DNA from: Streptomyces sp. 1-11
Lineage (GTDB): Bacteria > Actinomycetota > Actinomycetes > Streptomycetales > Streptomycetaceae
DNA: 64,000 nucleotides
NCBI RefSeq assembly: GCF_007176755.1
Contig: NZ_BJTV01000014.1
Coordinates: 1 to 64,000, forward strand
Reading direction: 5' to 3'
Part shown: positions 8,691 to 16,967 of the stretch, piece by piece
Layout: every line of letters begins with the position of its first letter
How positions within the stretch are numbered: the first letter of the stretch is position 1
Notes under the pieces: generated by a model
The model's input: the letters and a program-made list of their open reading frames with translations, nothing else
What the model was told of the DNA's origin: nothing
Database searches by the model: none
Made by a program: the position numbers and the translations under genes

Positions 8691-9052
8691 GGGTGCCCGG
8701 CCGGGCGGTCGCAGGCCAGAACGGCCACGCAGGTGTCGTCGCGCACGGGGCCGGCGGCGCTGCCGGCGTCCCGCAGGACGGTCGCCGCGACGACGGCCGG
8801 GGCGTGGCCGGGGAGGGCGGGGTCCTCGGGCGGGCTCCACCGGCCGGGCCGTCCGTCGCTGTGCAGGCCGACCAGCACCGTGCCGCCGCCGGCGTGCTTG
8901 AGCGGGTTGGTCGCCGGTTCGGTGGCCACCGGGGCCGCGACGGCGGTGCGGTGGGCGTCGAGGCGGGCGCGGGCGCCGGCCTCCTCGGCCGCCACCCGGG
9001 CGTCCCGTACGCGGGTGGAGTCGTGCACCGGGACGGTCCAGAGGCGTGTCAT
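8687..9052 (-). CDS. Internally shortened RsbX/TorS-like protein (GHKL stub plus PP2C tail)
   Basis: The product has 121 residues; related actinobacterial proteins that combine a GHKL ATPase with a PP2C domain are, from memory, near 330. Residues 1-65 resemble the start of the ATPase, including an N-box-like ATNPLKHAGGG. Residues 75-121 resemble the very end of a PP2C domain (LPGHAPAVVAATVLRD, then DDTCVAVL). The ATPase G boxes and nearly all the PP2C metal motifs are absent. The simplest reading is an in-frame internal deletion. The frame is open and overlaps both neighbours by 4 bp, so it is still translated in the operon. It could be a degenerate remnant or a small regulator. Confidence 0.7.
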   Translation of the reverse strand: MTRLWTVPVHDSTRVRDARVAAEEAGARARLDAHRTAVAAPVATEPATNPLKHAGGGTVLVGLHSDGRPGRWSPPEDPALPGHAPAVVAATVLRDAGSAAGPVRDDTCVAVLACDRPAGHP

Positions 9053-9498
9053 CCGGCCACCGGCCGGGCGGCGGGCACGCCGGTGACCCAGGCGACGAGG
9101 GTGACGACGGTGCCCTCGCCGGGGGCGGTCTCGATGGTGAACTCGTCCACCAGCCGCCTGGCCCCGCCGAGGCCGAGCCCGAGGCCGCCGCCGGTGGTGT
9201 AGCCGTCGGTGGTCGCCAGTTCGACGTCGTGGATCCCGGGGCCGGAGTCGCTGAAGGACAGCCGCAGGCCGCGCGCCGAGGCGTTGGCCACCGGGGTGAG
9301 CGTCGCCTCGCCGCCGCCGCCGTGGACCAGGGTGTTGCGGGCCAGCTCGCTGGCCGCGGTGACGAGTTTGGTCTGCTGCACGAGCCCGAACCCGAGTCCG
9401 GCCGCGACCCGCCGCACCTGCTGGCGGACCCACGCGAGGTCCGCGTCCGAGCCGATCGGCAGGCTCGTGGCGGTGGCGGGGTCGGGGGCCGTTGTCAC
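9049..9498 (-). CDS. rsbT: RsbT-like serine/threonine kinase (anti-sigma GHKL ATPase)
   Basis: RsbT phosphorylates RsbS and RsbR in the stressosome and, once released, activates the output phosphatase. The 149-residue product has the GHKL boxes: N-box ELARNTLVHGGGG, G1 DSGPGI, and a Gly-rich GGGLGLGLGG lid. The GTG at 9496-9498 overlaps the rsbS stop by 4 bp. It sits in the order rsbR-rsbS-rsbT as in Bacillus. The family and context agree well. Confidence 0.9.
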   Translation of the reverse strand: MTTAPDPATATSLPIGSDADLAWVRQQVRRVAAGLGFGLVQQTKLVTAASELARNTLVHGGGGEATLTPVANASARGLRLSFSDSGPGIHDVELATTDGYTTGGGLGLGLGGARRLVDEFTIETAPGEGTVVTLVAWVTGVPAARPVAG

Positions 9499-9914
9499 GT
9501 GCACCCCGCTCCTCCGCCCGGGACGGCCGCGAGGGCGTCCTGCCGGAGCAGCTCGAAGGCGCGCTCGACGTCGAGGGCGGTCAGCACGCCGGGCAGGGTC
9601 AGGCCGAACTCGACCAGGGTGATCGCTACGGCTGGGCCCATCCCGCACAGCACGGTGCGGCCGGCCAGCAGCCGGGTGTGGGCGGCGATCTCGGCGATGA
9701 CCCGGCCGAGGAACGAGTCGACGGCGTCGACGCCGGAGACGTCGATGACCACACCGGTCGCCGCGCTGCGCGCGACCCGGTGGGCGATGTCCTGCTGGAG
9801 CTGTTCGGCCGTGCGGTCGTGCAGCTCCCCCTGGAGGGAGACCAGCAGGGTGTCCCCCAGCGCCAGGACCGGCACGGCGGCCGGGCTGCCGGCGAGGGGG
9901 GTGGGTGCGGTCAT
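9495..9914 (-). CDS. rsbS: RsbS-like STAS-domain stressosome scaffold
   Basis: This is a single STAS domain of 139 residues. It contains the phosphorylation loop DVSGVDAVDSFLGR, where a Ser is the expected RsbT target. With RsbR it builds the stressosome core that holds RsbT until stress. The ATG at 9912-9914 overlaps the rsbR stop (ATGA). The Gly-rich C-terminal tail (VPGGGAGCT) is not part of the domain. Confidence 0.92.
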   Translation of the reverse strand: MTAPTPLAGSPAAVPVLALGDTLLVSLQGELHDRTAEQLQQDIAHRVARSAATGVVIDVSGVDAVDSFLGRVIAEIAAHTRLLAGRTVLCGMGPAVAITLVEFGLTLPGVLTALDVERAFELLRQDALAAVPGGGAGCT

Positions 9915-10804
9915 CGCTGGTTCACACCGGCCGTTCGGCCGGAGACCTCGACGCCCTGCCGGTCGAGCGCGTAGCCGAGGGCGTCGGCCAGGGAGCTGCG
10001 GGTGACGACCGTGCCCAGGTCGATGCCGAGGTGCACGATGGTCTGGGCGATGGCCGGCCGGATGCCGGAGACGACGCACTCGGCGCCCATCAGGCGGGCC
10101 GCGGCGACCGTCTTCATCAGGTGCTGGGCGACGAGCGAGTCGACCGTGGGCACCCCGGTGATGTCGAGGATCGCGTACCGGGCCCGCCGCTCCACGACGG
10201 CTTCGAGCAGCGACTCCATGACCACCTGGCTGCGGGCGCTGTCCAGGGTGCCGATCAGGGGCACCGCGACGACGCCGTCCCACAGGCTGATCACGGGCGT
10301 GGCCACTTCGAGCAGTTGCTGCCGCTGCCGGGCGATGAGCTCCTCGCCCGCGCTGATCGTCGTCTCCATGATCACCAGGCGCAGGGTGCCCATGAGGACG
10401 GTGAGGGCCAGCAGGACGTCCGGGGTACCGGGGCGGGCCGGGTCCTGGGGCTCGCCGCGCAGCACCGCGGCGGCCGCCGTGCCCAGACCGGCCGTCTCGT
10501 TCGCTGTCTGGGCGGGGCTGTGGCCGCTGCGGGCCCGCGCGGCGGCCATCCGCCCGAGCTGCTCGCGGGCCGAGCCGAAGCCGGGGGCCGCGACGTCCTC
10601 CAGCCGGCCGGCCGAGGCCACGTCCGCCAGGGCGTCCACCACGGTCTTGCAGGCCTCCACGGCCTCGTCACGGGAGACCGTGAAGACCGTCCGGAAGAAC
10701 GGCTCGTCCGCCCACCGCTGCGCGATCTGCTCGCGCCGGCGCTCCAGGAACGCTCCCAGCTCCCGTGCCGCCGAACCGGCCGGCGACTGCTCCGGCACCC
10801 GCAT
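9911..10804 (-). CDS. rsbR: RsbR-like stressosome sensor
   Basis: The protein has 297 residues. The N-terminal half (about 1-170) is an all-helical sensor region of the non-haem RsbR_N kind. The C-terminal half is a STAS domain with ISLWDGVVAVPLIGTLDS and the phospho-acceptor loop DITGVPTVDS. The ATG at 10802-10804 follows AAGGAGG with good spacing; an upstream in-frame ATG at 10855 lacks such a site. It heads the five-gene overlapping operon. The stimulus sensed cannot be told from the sequence. Confidence 0.9.
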   Translation of the reverse strand: MRVPEQSPAGSAARELGAFLERRREQIAQRWADEPFFRTVFTVSRDEAVEACKTVVDALADVASAGRLEDVAAPGFGSAREQLGRMAAARARSGHSPAQTANETAGLGTAAAAVLRGEPQDPARPGTPDVLLALTVLMGTLRLVIMETTISAGEELIARQRQQLLEVATPVISLWDGVVAVPLIGTLDSARSQVVMESLLEAVVERRARYAILDITGVPTVDSLVAQHLMKTVAAARLMGAECVVSGIRPAIAQTIVHLGIDLGTVVTRSSLADALGYALDRQGVEVSGRTAGVNQR

Positions 10805-11009
10805 CGTCCTCCTTCGGAACAGGCGGTCGCGCCGGGCCCGGCACAACTCAGCCAATTATTGCCACATGACAAGCATCAACGCCGCACGTGCCCCGGAAAC
10901 GACACAGCATCGACACATTCCCGGCACGCGTTCCCGGGGACGCTTCCCCGCCGCGCGCGGGGCCCGGGCGCGGGGCGCGCGTCCGCGGCGGCTCGGCGAC
11001 CGCGGCGGC

Positions 11010-12188
11010 TCAGCGTCCGCGCCAGTCCAGGCAGACGACCAGGGCGTCGTCGTCGGGGGCGGGCTGGCCCCGGTGGCCGGTCAGTTCCCGCAGGATGGCA
11101 CGCGGCACCTCGGCGGCCGGCAGCAGCCGGGTGGACATGACCGCCCGGGCGAGCGCGGCGTCGCCGTACGCCTCCCCCTTCGGCGAGGCGACCGCGTAGA
11201 CGCCGTCGCTGACGAAGACCAGCCGGTCGCCCGGCTCCACCTGGAACCGCTGCGCCGTGTAGTCGGTCTCCTCGAACATACCGAGCGGGAGCTGCGCCTC
11301 GAAGGTGACGCGCTCGACCACGCCGTCCCGCAGCCGCAGCAGTTGCGGGGAGCCGGCGTCCACCACCGTCGCCCGGCCGGTGGCGAGCTCGAAGTCGAAC
11401 ATCAGCACCGAGAGGTAGCAGCGCCCCTGGTAGTGGGCGTACACCGCCTGGTCGGCGAGCGCGGCCTGGTCGGCCAGGGCGATGCCGGCCCGCCGGGCGT
11501 TGCGCAGGGCGTTGATGGCGAGGTTCGTCAGCAGGGAGGCCTCTATGCCCTCCCCCATGCCGTTGGTGACGTACAGCATGAGGTGGTCCGCCGTGGCGGA
11601 CCAGTCGAAGTTGTCCCCGTAGATGGCGTAGGCCGGCTCCAGCTGCGCGCCGAGTTCGAACTCGCGCCGGGCGCAGGAGCGGCCGGGCAGGAGCTGCCAC
11701 TGCATCTCGGCGGCCAGGGTCAGCCGGTCCTTGCGCCTCGCCTGCAGGTACACGTCCGTGTCGCGTTCGGCCACGACCACCTCGTGCCCGAGCACCTCGG
11801 CGATGTCCGCGAGTTCGGCCAGCACGCCGGGCACGGCGTCCCCGTCCGGCAGCGCGACCGACAGCACGCCCAGCCGGTCGCCGCGCACGGTGACCGGCAG
11901 GTGCACGCGCGCCGCCCCGCCCGGGGCGCTCTCCACGAACGCCTCCTGGGCGCCGAAGGCACGGCCGACGGTGCTGTTGTGCAGCGACACCGGCTCCGTG
12001 GTGTACGGCAGTTCCGACACGGGCTGCAGGACGGTGAGACCGTAGTCGGCCAGGAACAGCTCGACGGACTCCGCCGCGTACTCCTCGGCCAGCACCCGGC
12101 GCACGGCGTCGAGCAACTCGTCCGGGGCCGCCGTGCGCAGCGCACGCTCGGCGGTCACAAATCTGTTCACGATCTTAGATACACCCAT
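11010..12188 (-). CDS. PP2C/SpoIIE serine phosphatase with GAF-like sensor
   Basis: This 392-residue phosphatase is a close paralogue of the product of 6014-7213 (shared LADYGLTVLQPV, EMQWQLLPGR and AQLPLGMFEET segments). All PP2C metal motifs are kept: GGD-equivalent YGDNFDW, VTNGMGEGIEAS, VSDGVYA and DDDALVV. The ATG at 12186-12188 was chosen, but its ribosome-binding site is weak; a GTG at 12170 is an alternative. It diverges from the MarR gene at 12311 across a 122-bp promoter region with an inverted repeat, so that regulator may control it. Confidence 0.88.
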   Translation of the reverse strand: MGVSKIVNRFVTAERALRTAAPDELLDAVRRVLAEEYAAESVELFLADYGLTVLQPVSELPYTTEPVSLHNSTVGRAFGAQEAFVESAPGGAARVHLPVTVRGDRLGVLSVALPDGDAVPGVLAELADIAEVLGHEVVVAERDTDVYLQARRKDRLTLAAEMQWQLLPGRSCARREFELGAQLEPAYAIYGDNFDWSATADHLMLYVTNGMGEGIEASLLTNLAINALRNARRAGIALADQAALADQAVYAHYQGRCYLSVLMFDFELATGRATVVDAGSPQLLRLRDGVVERVTFEAQLPLGMFEETDYTAQRFQVEPGDRLVFVSDGVYAVASPKGEAYGDAALARAVMSTRLLPAAEVPRAILRELTGHRGQPAPDDDALVVCLDWRGR

Positions 12189-12249
12189 CCGTAGGCGGAC
12201 ACACACGGATCCCACCGGGGCCGGGCCGCCCCGGCCGTCCGAACCATCT

Positions 12250-12282
12250 GTTGCCAATTCGGGCACCTAGTACGCTGGCAAC
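12250..12282. promoter_or_regulatory. Inverted repeat GTTGCC-N21-GGCAAC in divergent marR/PP2C promoter
   Basis: GTTGCC at 12250-12255 is matched by GGCAAC at 12277-12282. The site lies between the divergent MarR and phosphatase genes and is a candidate autoregulatory operator. The same arrangement with the same 21-bp spacing recurs at 12913-12945. Confidence 0.5.
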
Positions 12283-12310
12283 CGTCCCAGGTCCCTGCGA
12301 GAGTGTGACG

Positions 12311-12790
12311 GTGACTGTCTTCCGCCCCCGCCCAGAGCCTGTCGAGGTCGCCCACGTGACCTTGACGGCCGTGGAGTTGCTGGAAGTCCTGTGGGGGCGG
12401 GCCTCGACCGCGCCGGCCTCCCCGTCCCAGATGCGCGTGCTGCTGATGCTCGAGCACCAGGACGGCATCAACCTGCGCACCCTCGCCGATTCTCTCGCCT
12501 CGACGCCTCCGTCCACCAGCCGGCTATGCGACCGGCTGGTGGCCGCCGGCTTCGTCGAGCGCGCGGTCAGTCCCGCCGACCGGCGCGAGGTGCGGCTGCA
12601 TCTCAGCAACCGCGGCCGCGCCTTCCTCGACGATCTGCGCGCCCGCCGGGAGAAGGAACTGCAGGCGGTGCTGGAGCGGATGCCCGCCGCCAAGCGGACC
12701 GCCCTCCTGGAAGGACTTGAGGCGTTCTGCGACGCCGCGGCGTCGCAGATACACCACGACGCCCCACGCGCCGGCGACCGGACGGCCTGA
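12311..12790 (+). CDS. MarR-family transcriptional regulator
   Basis: This is a winged-helix regulator of 159 residues from a GTG at 12311; GTG at 12305 or an upstream ATG at 12251 are in-frame alternatives. The helix-turn-helix reads LRTLADSLASTPPSTSRLCDRL, with a basic wing (ADRREVRLHLS). It is the paralogue of the MarR protein at 5511-6011. It is divergent from a phosphatase gene that is itself the paralogue of the first MarR gene's neighbour, so the two pairs look like duplicates flanking the stressosome operon. The ligand is unknown. Confidence 0.85.
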   Translation: MTVFRPRPEPVEVAHVTLTAVELLEVLWGRASTAPASPSQMRVLLMLEHQDGINLRTLADSLASTPPSTSRLCDRLVAAGFVERAVSPADRREVRLHLSNRGRAFLDDLRARREKELQAVLERMPAAKRTALLEGLEAFCDAAASQIHHDAPRAGDRTA

Positions 12791-12912
12791 GCCCGGCACC
12801 GGTCCGCCGGTCGCTCCGGCACGACGGGGCTCGGGCGGCCGGCACACGGAGTGTTCTCCGCCCACCGGAACATGACTGAACCCCTCCCCGCGCGGTGCGA
12901 CTGGGCTACTTT

Positions 12913-12945
12913 GTTGCCTCACGGCCATAGTTGTCAAACGGCAAC
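12913..12945. promoter_or_regulatory. Second GTTGCC-N21-GGCAAC inverted repeat
   Basis: This has the same half-sites and spacing as 12250-12282, here in the convergent gap between the second marR gene and the sigma-factor gene. A GTTGTC half lies inside it at 12930. No recognised gene starts next to it, so it may serve an unannotated small transcript ending at the hairpin 13045-13070. Confidence 0.4.
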
Positions 12946-13044
12946 TGTTGGGGAGTGCGGAGCCGTCGGCCCGTGACGGTGGTGGGGGCGTTCGCAGCGC
13001 GGCGACGGAGGGTGGTGCGCGAGCGCGCGGAGCGCGGTGACGGG

Positions 13045-13070
13045 ACCCGCCGGCCGGGCGGCCGGCGGGT
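13045..13070. terminator. GC-rich hairpin terminator
   Basis: An 11-bp perfect stem (ACCCGCCGGCC / GGCCGGCGGGT) with loop GGGC lies 10 bp beyond the stop of the leftward sigma-factor gene. It could also stop rightward transcripts coming from the marR side. Confidence 0.7.
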
Positions 13071-13079
13071 GCGGGAACG

Positions 13080-13922
13080 TCAGACGGTGCTGAGCATGCC
13101 TTCGCGCAGCCGGCCCAGGAGCCGGGAGATCAGCCGGGAGACGTGCATCTGGGAGACACCGAGACGCTCGCCGATCTGGGCCTGGGTGAGTTCCTCGACG
13201 AAGCGCCAGTGGATGATCTTGCGGTCGCGCTCGTCGAGCTCGGCGATGAGCGGGGCGAGGGCGTGGAAGTCCTCGATCAGACCGAGGGCGGCGTCCTCGT
13301 CGCCGATGAAGTCCGCGAGCGCGCCCTCGCCGTCCTCGCTGCCGCTGATGGTCGCGTCCAGGGAGGCCGAGGTGTAGCCGTTGGAGGCGAGCTGCGCCTC
13401 GACGACCTCGCTCTCCGGCAGGCTCATCAGCTCGGACAGCTCCTTGGTCGTCGGCGTCCGGCCCAGGCGGCTGCGCAGCTCCTCGTTGGCGCGGGCGAGC
13501 TGGACACGGGCCTCCTGGAGCCGGCGCGGGACGTGCACGGCCCAGGACGTGTCGCGGAAGAACCGCTTGATCTCGCCCACGATGTAGGGGACGGCGAAGG
13601 AGGTGAACTCGACCTCGCGGGACAGCTCGAACCGGTCGATGGCCTTGATCAGACCGATCATGCCGACCTGGACGATGTCCTCCATCTCGTCCTGCCCGCG
13701 GCTGCGGAACCGGCCGGCCGCGTAGCGGACGAGGGACATGTTCATCTCTATCAGCGTGTTGCGCGCGTACTGGTACTCGGGTGTCCCCTCCGCCAGCACC
13801 GCCAGCTGGTCGAAGAACAGCTTCGACAACTCACGCGCGTCCTTCGGTGCGACCTTGGAAGGGTCCGCGATCTCCGGAACGTCCACCGCCTGTCCAGTGG
13901 TCCGCACGGCCGTCGTCACCAT
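13080..13922 (-). CDS. SigB/SigF/SigG-type alternative RNA polymerase sigma factor
   Basis: This is a group 3 sigma factor of 280 residues. Region 2 includes NMSLVRYAAGRFRSRGQDEM and the DIVQVGMIGL segment. FTSFAVPYIVGEIKRFFRD and VHVPRRLQE are typical of the SigB/SigF family. Region 4 ends in TQAQIGERLGVSQMHVSRLISR. The ATG at 13920-13922 follows GGGAGGGG; longer frames reach 14024. It lies beside an RsbRST operon and several PP2C phosphatases, the classical regulators of this sigma class. No RsbW or RsbV gene is in the window, so its direct anti-sigma factor must be elsewhere. Confidence 0.92.
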   Translation of the reverse strand: MVTTAVRTTGQAVDVPEIADPSKVAPKDARELSKLFFDQLAVLAEGTPEYQYARNTLIEMNMSLVRYAAGRFRSRGQDEMEDIVQVGMIGLIKAIDRFELSREVEFTSFAVPYIVGEIKRFFRDTSWAVHVPRRLQEARVQLARANEELRSRLGRTPTTKELSELMSLPESEVVEAQLASNGYTSASLDATISGSEDGEGALADFIGDEDAALGLIEDFHALAPLIAELDERDRKIIHWRFVEELTQAQIGERLGVSQMHVSRLISRLLGRLREGMLSTV

Positions 13923-14108
13923 CCTGCGCCCCTCCCTGTAGATCATGCTCGTGCCGAGGCCGTATGCCCCGGCAAGCAGGCGCATACCCCGGCGACCGAC
14001 GGGCATTCCTCGAACTTTCCTCAATTCTCGCCCGGGTCTCCACCATTCTCACACCTCCCTTCACGCGGGCCGCACACGCCTCTCGGCCGGCGCCGTCCCG
14101 GGCGCCGG

Positions 14109-15185
14109 TCACCGCGCGGCACCGGGCCGGCCGCGCGACGGCTCCTCCCGGAGGGGCTCGTCCTGACGGTCCCCGGGAGTGCGCTCGTCGAGCACGGCGG
14201 CGAAGGCGGCGGCCACGCGGGCGACGGCACGGTCGTCGTCGTGGGCCAGCTCGCGCAGGACGTCGTGCGCGGCGGTACCCGGCAGCTCGACCAGCGCCTG
14301 GGTCAGGCGCAGCCGCCCCGCGGAGTCCGCCCCGGGCGCGGCCAGCTCACCGGCCAGCGCGGTCAGGACCCGGGCTCCGCACCCGTGATCCCGGGACAGG
14401 GCGCCCAGCACCTCCGCCGCTTCGACGTCGTGGACGCCCGTCACCACCATGCCGACGAGCACCGGCACGGCCGCGGTCGCCCCGCGCCTGCCCAGCGCCA
14501 GGGCGGCGTGCCCGCGCACCGCCGGGTCCGGGTCCCCGAGCGCGTCCGCGAGCACCGCGGCCGCCCCGGGGGCCCCGGGCATCCCGGCGATCGCCAGCAC
14601 CGCGCGCCGCCGGACGCCGGCGTCCTGCGCCTGCGCGCCGGCGGCCAGCGCGGCCATGCCGTCGCCGCCCGACCGGGCGAGCGCCCAGCGCAGCGCGCCC
14701 GCGACATGGGGATCGGACTCGGCGAGCGCCGCCCGGGCCAGCAGCCCGGCGGGAACCGGCGTGTCCTCCGGCCGGGCCAGGACGGCCTGCTGCCGGCGCG
14801 CGGCGCTGTCCGAACCGAGCCCTTGCATGAGTTCGACGATGCGCAGGACGTCCTGCCAGCCGGTTGGCTCCGACGCGTCGACGGCGCGGAGCCGCTCCAG
14901 CAGCTCCCGTTCCCGCGCCAGCCGGTCCTCCGTCCACCGGATCAGGTCGCCGACCAGGGCGGACGGCGTGAACGCCGGGTCCTCCAGCGCGCGCCCGATC
15001 TGCTTGAGCGAGAGCCCGAGGGACCGCAGGCTCTCCACGTGGAAGATCCTGCGGACGTCCTCGGCCGAGTACTCCCGGTAGCCGCCGACGGTGCGCCCGG
15101 TGGGCCGCACCAGCCCCAGGGCGTCGTAGTGCCGGAGCATGCGGGTGCTCACCCCCGAGCGCCGGGCGACCTCGCCGATCAGCAT
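14109..15185 (-). CDS. MerR-type regulator fused to HEAT repeats
   Basis: The protein has 358 residues. Residues 1-70 form a MerR winged helix (LIGEVARRSGVSTRMLRHYD, then RPTGRTVGGYREYS). A helical linker follows to about residue 120. The remainder is Ala/Leu-rich and reads as HEAT repeats (ADALGDPDPAVRGHAALALG and similar units). The repeats replace the usual MerR effector domain and suggest protein-protein sensing. Its ATG overlaps the stop of the upstream HEAT-repeat gene by 7 bp, so the two are co-translated. The tail (QDEPLREEPSRGRPG) is charged and disordered. The target promoters are unknown. Confidence 0.85.
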   Translation of the reverse strand: MLIGEVARRSGVSTRMLRHYDALGLVRPTGRTVGGYREYSAEDVRRIFHVESLRSLGLSLKQIGRALEDPAFTPSALVGDLIRWTEDRLARERELLERLRAVDASEPTGWQDVLRIVELMQGLGSDSAARRQQAVLARPEDTPVPAGLLARAALAESDPHVAGALRWALARSGGDGMAALAAGAQAQDAGVRRRAVLAIAGMPGAPGAAAVLADALGDPDPAVRGHAALALGRRGATAAVPVLVGMVVTGVHDVEAAEVLGALSRDHGCGARVLTALAGELAAPGADSAGRLRLTQALVELPGTAAHDVLRELAHDDDRAVARVAAAFAAVLDERTPGDRQDEPLREEPSRGRPGAAR

Positions 15186-15907
15186 TCCGCGGTGTCCGCG
15201 CCGCCGTCGCGGGCCCCCGTGGCGGCGGCTCGTCCGGGGCCCAGTGCGACGGCCCGCTTCGCCTCCTCGACGGCCGCGTCGAAGCCCGTCTGCGGGTCCC
15301 GCCGGAGCAGTTCGGTGGCGCGGGCGTGCGCGGCGACCTCCGGGTCGGGGTGCGCGGCGGCCTTCTCCAGGGCGGGCGCGGTCACCTCTCCCAGGTCGAC
15401 GAGGGCCCGGCTCAGGCTCAGCCGCACCTCGCGGCCGCCGCGGCCGAGCAGCGTCACCAGCTCCTCGGCCAGGTCCCCGCGCTCCTCCTCGGGCACGAGG
15501 AGGACCGCGGCGCGCCACGCGGTCCGCGCGACCTCGTCGTCGGCGTCGCGCAGCAGGTCACGCGTGATCCAGGCCCACGCCCTCGTGTCACGCGTCTTGG
15601 ACAGCGTGTGCAGCGCCTGGGCACGGGCCTGAGGGCGGCCGGAACCGAGTTCCCGGCGGATCCGGGGCAGGGTGACCTCCACCGGAAGGCGGGTCAGCGC
15701 CCAGGAAAGCATGTCCCGCACGAAGAAGTCGGGCTCCACGGCACACCGCTCGACGAGCGTCTCCAGCAGGCCGCCGTCCGGGTGCGTGCCGGCCGCCAGG
15801 GCCGCCTGCAGCCGGACCGACGCGTCCTCGGCGCTCAGGGCGCCGGCCACCCGGGCACTTCTCGGAATGTTGTCGGTCGCGTTGATCGGGACCACCTCCA
15901 GGGCCAA
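15179..15907 (-). CDS. HEAT-repeat protein
   Basis: This is a 242-residue all-helical protein with recognisable HEAT units (VEPDFFVRDMLSWALTRL, then RPQARAQALHTLSKT and DADDEVARTAWRAAV). No catalytic motif is seen. The longest frame begins with TTG at 15907; GTG at 15895 is also possible, and the start is uncertain. It overlaps the MerR-HEAT fusion gene by 7 bp and is probably its partner. The combination recurs in streptomycetes as far as I recall, without a known function. Confidence 0.8.
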   Translation of the reverse strand: MALEVVPINATDNIPRSARVAGALSAEDASVRLQAALAAGTHPDGGLLETLVERCAVEPDFFVRDMLSWALTRLPVEVTLPRIRRELGSGRPQARAQALHTLSKTRDTRAWAWITRDLLRDADDEVARTAWRAAVLLVPEEERGDLAEELVTLLGRGGREVRLSLSRALVDLGEVTAPALEKAAAHPDPEVAAHARATELLRRDPQTGFDAAVEEAKRAVALGPGRAAATGARDGGADTAEC

Positions 15908-15950
15908 GGGGACACCTTGTCACCGTGGGAAGGTCAAGCCGATCGAGCGG

Positions 15951-16967
15951 TCAGGGCTTGAGGAGGGCCTTGATCGCGCGGCGCTCGTCCATGGCCCGGT
16001 AGCCCTCGGCGACCTGCTCCAGCGGCAGGGTGAGGTCGAAGACCTTGCCGGGGTCGATCCGCCCGGACAGCACGCGGCCGATCAGGTCGGGCAGGTAGCG
16101 GCGCACGGGAGCGGGGCCGCCGCGCAGCCCGACGTGCGAGAAGAACAGCTCCTGACCGTCGACGGCCACCTCGTGCGGGACGCCGACGAAGCCGACGCCG
16201 CCGCCGGGACGCGCGGAGCGCAGGGCCTGCCGCATGGCCTGGGCGGTGCCGACGCACTCCAGGACCGAGTCGGCGCCGATGCCGCCGGTCATCTCCTTGA
16301 TCCGGGCGACGCCCTCGTCGCCGCGCTCGGTGACGATGTCGGTGGCGCCGAACTCCCGGGCGAGCTTCTGGCGGGGCTCGTGGCGGCTCATGGCGATGAT
16401 CCGCTCGGCGCCCATCTCCTTCGCCGCGATCACCGCGCACAGGCCGACCGCGCCGTCGCCGACGACCACGGCGGTGGAACCGGGCCGCACCTCGGCGGCC
16501 TCGGCGGCCCACCAGCCGGTGCCCATCACGTCGGAGACGGCCAGCAGACCGGGCCAGAACTCCTCGCCCGGCACCTCGTCGGTGGCGACCAGGGTGCCCT
16601 GGGCGTTGGGAATGCGCACGTACTCGGCCTGGCAGGTGCTCATGAACTCGCGGTCCAGGCAGTTGGACTGGAAGCCGTTGCGGCAGTTGGCGCAGGTGTT
16701 GTCCGAGGTCGCGAACGAGCCGACGACGAACTGGCCGGGCCGCACCGCGGTGACCCCGCTGCCCACCTCCTCGACGAAGCCGACGTACTCGTGACCCATC
16801 GGGTGGGCCTCTTCGGTGGCGTCCAGGCCGCGCCAGGGCCACAGGTCGGAGCCGCACACACAGGTGACGGCCGTGCGGATGACCGCATCCGTCGGCTGCA
16901 GGATCTTCGGGTCGTCCAGAGTCTCGAAGCGCACATCGCCGGGGGCGTGAATCACTGCTCCGCGCAT
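15951..16967 (-). CDS. Zinc-dependent alcohol dehydrogenase family oxidoreductase
   Basis: This is a medium-chain dehydrogenase of 338 residues. The catalytic zinc site is visible as CGSDLW and GHEYVG. The structural-zinc lobe is reduced to CANCRNGFQSNC. The cofactor fold shows GDGAVGLCAV. The ATG at 16965-16967 gives the usual MRGAVI start. It is monocistronic; the HEAT-protein gene ends the next leftward transcript 43 bp away. The substrate cannot be told; similar proteins are annotated as glutathione-independent formaldehyde or generic alcohol dehydrogenases. Confidence 0.88.
   Translation of the reverse strand: MRGAVIHAPGDVRFETLDDPKILQPTDAVIRTAVTCVCGSDLWPWRGLDATEEAHPMGHEYVGFVEEVGSGVTAVRPGQFVVGSFATSDNTCANCRNGFQSNCLDREFMSTCQAEYVRIPNAQGTLVATDEVPGEEFWPGLLAVSDVMGTGWWAAEAAEVRPGSTAVVVGDGAVGLCAVIAAKEMGAERIIAMSRHEPRQKLAREFGATDIVTERGDEGVARIKEMTGGIGADSVLECVGTAQAMRQALRSARPGGGVGFVGVPHEVAVDGQELFFSHVGLRGGPAPVRRYLPDLIGRVLSGRIDPGKVFDLTLPLEQVAEGYRAMDERRAIKALLKP

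Noticed and set aside
12931..13377. Plus-strand frame after the second marR gene
   Set aside because: Most of it is antisense to the sigma-factor gene and the product is Arg/Ser-rich without features; a short RNA is more plausible than a protein.
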